Both the position numbers and the translations under genes were made by a program. From positions 558,001-622,000 of the forward strand of contig NZ_BDJF01000016.1 in the NCBI RefSeq assembly GCF_001895205.1: a stretch of DNA of 64,000 bases. Direction: 5' to 3'. Shown piece by piece: positions 60,602 through 64,000 of the stretch. The number at the start of each line of letters is the position of its first letter. The stretch's first letter is position 1. The DNA is from Vibrio injensis. GTDB lineage: Bacteria > Pseudomonadota > Gammaproteobacteria > Enterobacterales > Vibrionaceae. A model generated the notes under the pieces. It saw only the letters and a program-made list of their open reading frames with translations, was not told where the DNA came from and made no database searches.

Positions 60602-62341
60602 TTAAGCGTAATAACTGATTCCATCACGCTTTGTTGTTACATTCAAATCAAGTTTGACGTTAGCATCAATATTTTCATCATCGAATAGTGGGTCATCATC
60701 ACCTAAATGCCCCGACGAACCACGCTCAGCCGCATAACCTTGCTGCTGACCAGAACTCTGCTGCTGTACTGACGTATCGGCTAATTGCACACCTTGCTGC
60801 GCTAACATTTCCCTTAAACGCGGCATCGCTCCTTCCAAAGCATCTCGCGCTTGAGCATTGGTGACCGTAAATTGAATGTTAGCACCATCGGCGTGCATAT
60901 TCATACGGATATGCAAGCGGCCTAACTCTGGCGGGTCCAACCGGATATCAATATTTTTTAAATTCTTCGACATCATCATCTGGACTCGTTCGGCCATTTC
61001 GTCAGCAACCAACCCTTTGTTAAGCATCAAAGGAAGAGTTTGAGCTTGAATCGGTGTTGCTTCATGACGCAGCGGTGTTGAACCATTCACTCTTGACTGG
61101 GTTGCAGTCGCAGCAATTTGTTGAGCTAAAGAACGCTCATCGCCGTCACTCGCTGAACGTGCTTTTACTGTCGCTCCAGCAAGCAAGGTTGAACTCGCTA
61201 AAGCCGCGTTAACGCCTTGTCCCTCTAATAATGTAGGTTGAGTCAAAGTTTGAGCGGCCACACGATTCGTGGTAATAGCAGCATTTACTTCAGCTTCCCG
61301 AGCAGCCGCATTATTCATCGCTACATTTGCAGAAGAAGACGCTGGTTGAGAAGTGCCGAGAGAAGATGCTCCAGCTAATGCGGCAGAAACCCCAACAGCA
61401 ACCGCTTTTTTGCTACGGGCCCCATCTTGCAAGTCAGTATTATCCTCCACTTTTGCCAGATCACTATCCATTGATCTTGGATAGGCGTGAACACCTTGAT
61501 TCGCTGAAAGATAAGTCGCTTGAGCACTTAAACTAGGCTCGACATCAATATCATCTGTCGATAATACTAGTTCACCCGCCTCACCATCTATTATCTCACT
61601 ATCTATGGAAGACTGGACAGGCGTTAGCGGAGTAGGCGCCATAGCGTGTTCTGGAGTCACCGTGAACGACGCCAAATAAGCATCAAGATCATCGGATTCA
61701 TTAGATATCGCTGTGTTTTTCAGTTGCCCTTTCTCATCATATTGATAACGATGGTCTTGAGTTGTCGCGCCGTACATGGCCTGAGTTTCAACTGGCAATG
61801 TCCCATTATCGGAGTGAGAGTGGCGCTCAGCCGCTATCGGAATCGCGGTCTCAGTATCATCATACTCGGTGAACTGACGATGAGGCAAAGGCTTGCCGTT
61901 ATGTCCAGTCAGCGTCTGATTCGCTTGCTGCAAACGTACCAATAGATCATCACCTTCATTCATCACTTGTACGCTTTTGTTTTCTGGAAACAATTCAGAA
62001 TGAGGTTCAGTGCTTGCTCGTACAAGAGCAGCATCAACAGAAGCGTCTAATGAAGGGGACGGTTCAGATTCAGATAAACCATGTGGTGCGTCTGTGTATT
62101 CTGACGGCGTAAGTTCAACTTCAGAATGAGCTCCATCACTTGAGGCCACCATTAGCATTGAGGCTTCATCGTGCTTAGTTGCTTGAGTATCCCCTTTTGC
62201 GCTGAACAGCAGCGAAGTTAACTTATCAAGAAAGCTACTTGGCTCAGCATTAGCTGAATCTTGGCCACTCTGCCCAACGGAGCCTTTCGCCAGATTGGCG
62301 ATGGAGGTATTATCGACGGAAGAAGTTGAATTAATATTCAT
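60602..62341 (-). CDS. fliK: FliK, flagellar hook-length control protein
   Basis: Secreted ruler that sets hook length and triggers the FlhB switch. 579 residues: a long low-complexity Ser/Ala/Thr-rich region, then the conserved C-terminal domain (about 440-540) with NIDIRLDPPELGRLHIRM and ALEGAMPRLREMLAQQGVQL (read as two blocks), followed by a Gln-rich stretch. I chose ATG 62341 (MNINSTSS); a GTG at 62347 is also in frame and neither has a good ribosome-binding site. It is the first gene of fliKLMNOPQR-flhB. Confidence 0.93.
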   Translation of the reverse strand: MNINSTSSVDNTSIANLAKGSVGQSGQDSANAEPSSFLDKLTSLLFSAKGDTQATKHDEASMLMVASSDGAHSEVELTPSEYTDAPHGLSESEPSPSLDASVDAALVRASTEPHSELFPENKSVQVMNEGDDLLVRLQQANQTLTGHNGKPLPHRQFTEYDDTETAIPIAAERHSHSDNGTLPVETQAMYGATTQDHRYQYDEKGQLKNTAISNESDDLDAYLASFTVTPEHAMAPTPLTPVQSSIDSEIIDGEAGELVLSTDDIDVEPSLSAQATYLSANQGVHAYPRSMDSDLAKVEDNTDLQDGARSKKAVAVGVSAALAGASSLGTSQPASSSANVAMNNAAAREAEVNAAITTNRVAAQTLTQPTLLEGQGVNAALASSTLLAGATVKARSASDGDERSLAQQIAATATQSRVNGSTPLRHEATPIQAQTLPLMLNKGLVADEMAERVQMMMSKNLKNIDIRLDPPELGRLHIRMNMHADGANIQFTVTNAQARDALEGAMPRLREMLAQQGVQLADTSVQQQSSGQQQGYAAERGSSGHLGDDDPLFDDENIDANVKLDLNVTTKRDGISYYA

Positions 62342-62434
62342 AGGCACATCGCTCGCATTGATACTGAATCATAAAACTACGCGCGATAATTATCGTGTGT
62401 AGCATGAGATGATCGGACTCTGAGTCTAAATAAA

Positions 62435-62450
62435 TGCAAAAACTACGCCA
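62435..62450 (-). promoter_or_regulatory. Putative sigma-54 promoter of fliK operon
   Basis: The minus strand reads TGGCGTAGTTTTTGCA, matching TGGCACGR-N3-TTGCW at about 10 of 13 defined positions, with GG and GC 10 bases apart. It lies in the 190-base gap between fliJ and fliK and would give a leader of about 80 bases. A perfect palindrome CGATAATTATCG (62384-62395) lies just downstream of the expected start. Confidence 0.72.
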
Positions 62451-62531
62451 TGATTAAATATATTCACTGCAACGATTGAGATGAGGGACTTCAACATCAA
62501 GGTCATGTAAGTACAGATAATAACTTGACGA

Positions 62532-62978
62532 TTACTTAGGCATATTCCGTTGACGATTAAAACTGAGCGTCGAAAACTCATCCATTTGCTTTTGTTCTTT
62601 CCGTTCTTGAATACGTCGCTGCTCTGTGCGTTTTTTGTCAATTAACCATTCATATGAACGACGTTGCTGTCGAATATGCAACCAATGTTGCTGACTATTC
62701 TCAACTTGCTGCTTAAAATGGTTTTCCGCGCCGCGTTGTTTGGCTAACGTTTCATCGAGTTGAGTAAGAAATCGGTTTAAATGACCATATTGACTGGCGG
62801 ACAATCCCGCTTGCCCACGCTCAACAAGCTGTTGACAGTATTCAAGTCGATACTGCTCAATTTGCTTCAATTGCTGATAGTAGCCTTCAAGCTCATTGCG
62901 AGCCTTGCTCAATACCATTACCGCTTGGTTTTCTTTCTCCTTGGCTTGCTCTAATAAAAATTCCAACGCATTGTCCAT
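62532..62978 (-). CDS. fliJ: FliJ, flagellar export chaperone/ATPase stalk protein
   Basis: 148-residue, almost entirely helical coiled-coil protein rich in Gln, Glu and Arg (LEQAKEKENQAVMVLSKARN, QQHWLHIRQQRRSYEWLI). It inserts into the FliI ring and links it to FlhA. Sequence conservation is low, so the call rests on length, coiled-coil character and its position directly after fliI, seven bases away. Confidence 0.92.
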   Translation of the reverse strand: MDNALEFLLEQAKEKENQAVMVLSKARNELEGYYQQLKQIEQYRLEYCQQLVERGQAGLSASQYGHLNRFLTQLDETLAKQRGAENHFKQQVENSQQHWLHIRQQRRSYEWLIDKKRTEQRRIQERKEQKQMDEFSTLSFNRQRNMPK

Positions 62979-62985
62979 CGCAAGA

Positions 62986-64000
62986 CTACTCCATGCTTAA
63001 GACATTTTTTAACATGCCAATACACATCTCATAAGGCACCGATTCTTTCATTTCTTGCTGAAGATATTGATCCAACCTTGGTTTAAGAGTAAATGCGCTA
63101 TCAATCGCCTTATCGGTGCCAGGCTTATAAGCACCAATCGAGACTAGATCTTGATTTTTACGGCAAATCGATAAAATTTGTCTTACCGCTCGAGACATAA
63201 GCATATGCTCATCCGTCGTGATCTGTGGCATTACCCGACTGACGGATTTCTCAACGTCAATCGCTGGATAATGGCCAGCATCAGCCATTTCTCTTGAAAG
63301 AACAATATGACCATCCAAAATGGCGCGCGACGCGTCTGCAATCGGATCTTGTAAATCATCGCCTTCCGTTAATACGGTAAAAAAAGCGGTAATAGAGCCT
63401 TGGTTCGGACCGCCATTGCCCGCCCGTTCAACCAATGCCGGTAATTTAGCAAAGACCGAGGGTGGATAGCCTTTAGTCGCCGGAGGCTCGCCTACCGACA
63501 GTGCGATCTCCCGTTGTGCTTGAGCAAAGCGAGTTAAGGAGTCCATCAATAACAGAACATCCAATCCTTGATCGCGAAAATATTCAGCAATAGCCAGTGC
63601 GGTTTGACAGCCTTTTAGTCGCATCAATGGTGAGGAGTCTGCGGGTGCTGCGACCACAACCGCACGTTGACGACCGTCCACACCTAGTATTTCCTCAATA
63701 AATTCTTTTACTTCTCGACCACGTTCACCAATTAATCCCACGACGACCACTTGTGCAGTCGTACCACGAGTCATCATCCCTAAGGTGACGGATTTACCAA
63801 CGCCTGAGCCAGCAAATAGACCGATACGCTGCCCTTTACCAACCGTTAATAGGCCGTTGATCGCTTTAATACCAACATCTAACGGCTCAGAAATTGGCTT
63901 ACGTAATAACGGATTTATCGGTTGGGCATTGAACGTTGCTTGTTGATCCGTATAGATAGGCCCAAGTCCGTCCAAGGGGTTACCGATCCCGTCAATCACT
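62986..64000 (-). CDS. fliI: FliI, flagellum-specific ATPase, 3' part (N-terminus outside window)
   Basis: Export ATPase related to F1 beta. About 338 C-terminal residues are present; roughly the first 100 lie beyond base 64000, so the first Met in view is not the start. Walker A is [15 protein letters not shown], Walker [20 protein letters not shown], and [17 protein letters not shown] is typical of FliI. It drives unfolding and delivery of export substrates with FliH and FliJ. Confidence 0.97.
   Translation of the reverse strand, partial: VIDGIGNPLDGLGPIYTDQQATFNAQPINPLLRKPISEPLDVGIKAINGLLTVGKGQRIGLFAGSGVGKSVTLGMMTRGTTAQVVVVGLIGERGREVKEFIEEILGVDGRQRAVVVAAPADSSPLMRLKGCQTALAIAEYFRDQGLDVLLLMDSLTRFAQAQREIALSVGEPPATKGYPPSVFAKLPALVERAGNGGPNQGSITAFFTVLTEGDDLQDPIADASRAILDGHIVLSREMADAGHYPAIDVEKSVSRVMPQITTDEHMLMSRAVRQILSICRKNQDLVSIGAYKPGTDKAIDSAFTLKPRLDQYLQQEMKESVPYEMCIGMLKNVLSME

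Noticed and set aside
1..64000. Mobile elements, CRISPR arrays, tRNA or rRNA genes, toxin-antitoxin or phage-defence islands
   Set aside because: Read through on both strands without finding transposase, integrase, repeat-spacer, cloverleaf or defence-gene signatures; the gene content is core chromosomal.

Overview
The window is chromosomal DNA of a Vibrio. It carries polar-flagellum genes with SRP-like FlhF and MinD-like FlhG, FlhF/FlhG/FlhA on one side and FliI-to-FlhB on the other, with about 50 kb of housekeeping genes between them. As far as I remember it, this order matches the large chromosome of V. cholerae, where flhB and flhA are also separated. A TfoS/TfoR chitin-competence locus, a Feo system with a Vibrio-type FeoC, and a CidA/CidB/LysR cluster fit the same assignment. 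I see no insertion sequence, prophage, integron, CRISPR array, rRNA or tRNA. Species cannot be fixed from this alone.

Layout. 1-4.0 kb: end of the flhA-flhF-flhG operon (minus), with a sigma-54-type promoter before flhA. 4.2-10.8 kb: sixA, an M16 peptidase, yecM, argS and a HIT protein. 10.8-17.6 kb: feoABC iron uptake, the small RNA TfoR and its membrane-bound activator TfoS. 18-20.6 kb: znuA and divergent znuCB around a Zur box. 20.6-23.2 kb: a two-gene operon of a PLP-dependent sulfur-amino-acid lyase and an NhaC-type transporter. 23.5-34.8 kb: a TCA-cycle block, sdhCDAB-sucABCD (minus) divergent from gltA (plus), with a short upstream ORF in the gltA leader. 34.9-43.7 kb: Nif3-like protein, DUF1853, pgm, seqA, ybfF, fldA, lrgAB with a divergent LysR gene, a DUF4442 thioesterase-like protein, and fur. 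43.8-55.1 kb: asd, pdxB, fabB, mnmC, a flavoprotein reductase, yfcL, epmC, a TRIC-type channel, aroC, prmB and smrB. 55.1-64 kb: flhB-fliRQPONMLK (minus) behind a second sigma-54-type promoter, then fliJ and the 3' part of fliI.

How the parts work together. The flagellar genes encode the export gate (FlhA, FlhB, FliPQR, FliO), C-ring (FliM, FliN), ATPase complex (FliI, FliJ), hook-length ruler (FliK), basal-body protein FliL, and polar placement and number control (FlhF, FlhG). The central block supplies most of the oxidative TCA cycle. Metal homeostasis appears three times (feo, znu, fur). Most gene pairs end in clear intrinsic terminators, so transcription units are easy to delimit. The most interesting non-coding signals are the TfoR RNA with a tandem half-site upstream, the gltA leader ORF, and a textbook CRP palindrome between lrgA and its LysR neighbour. 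I found no convincing previously undescribed multi-gene system.
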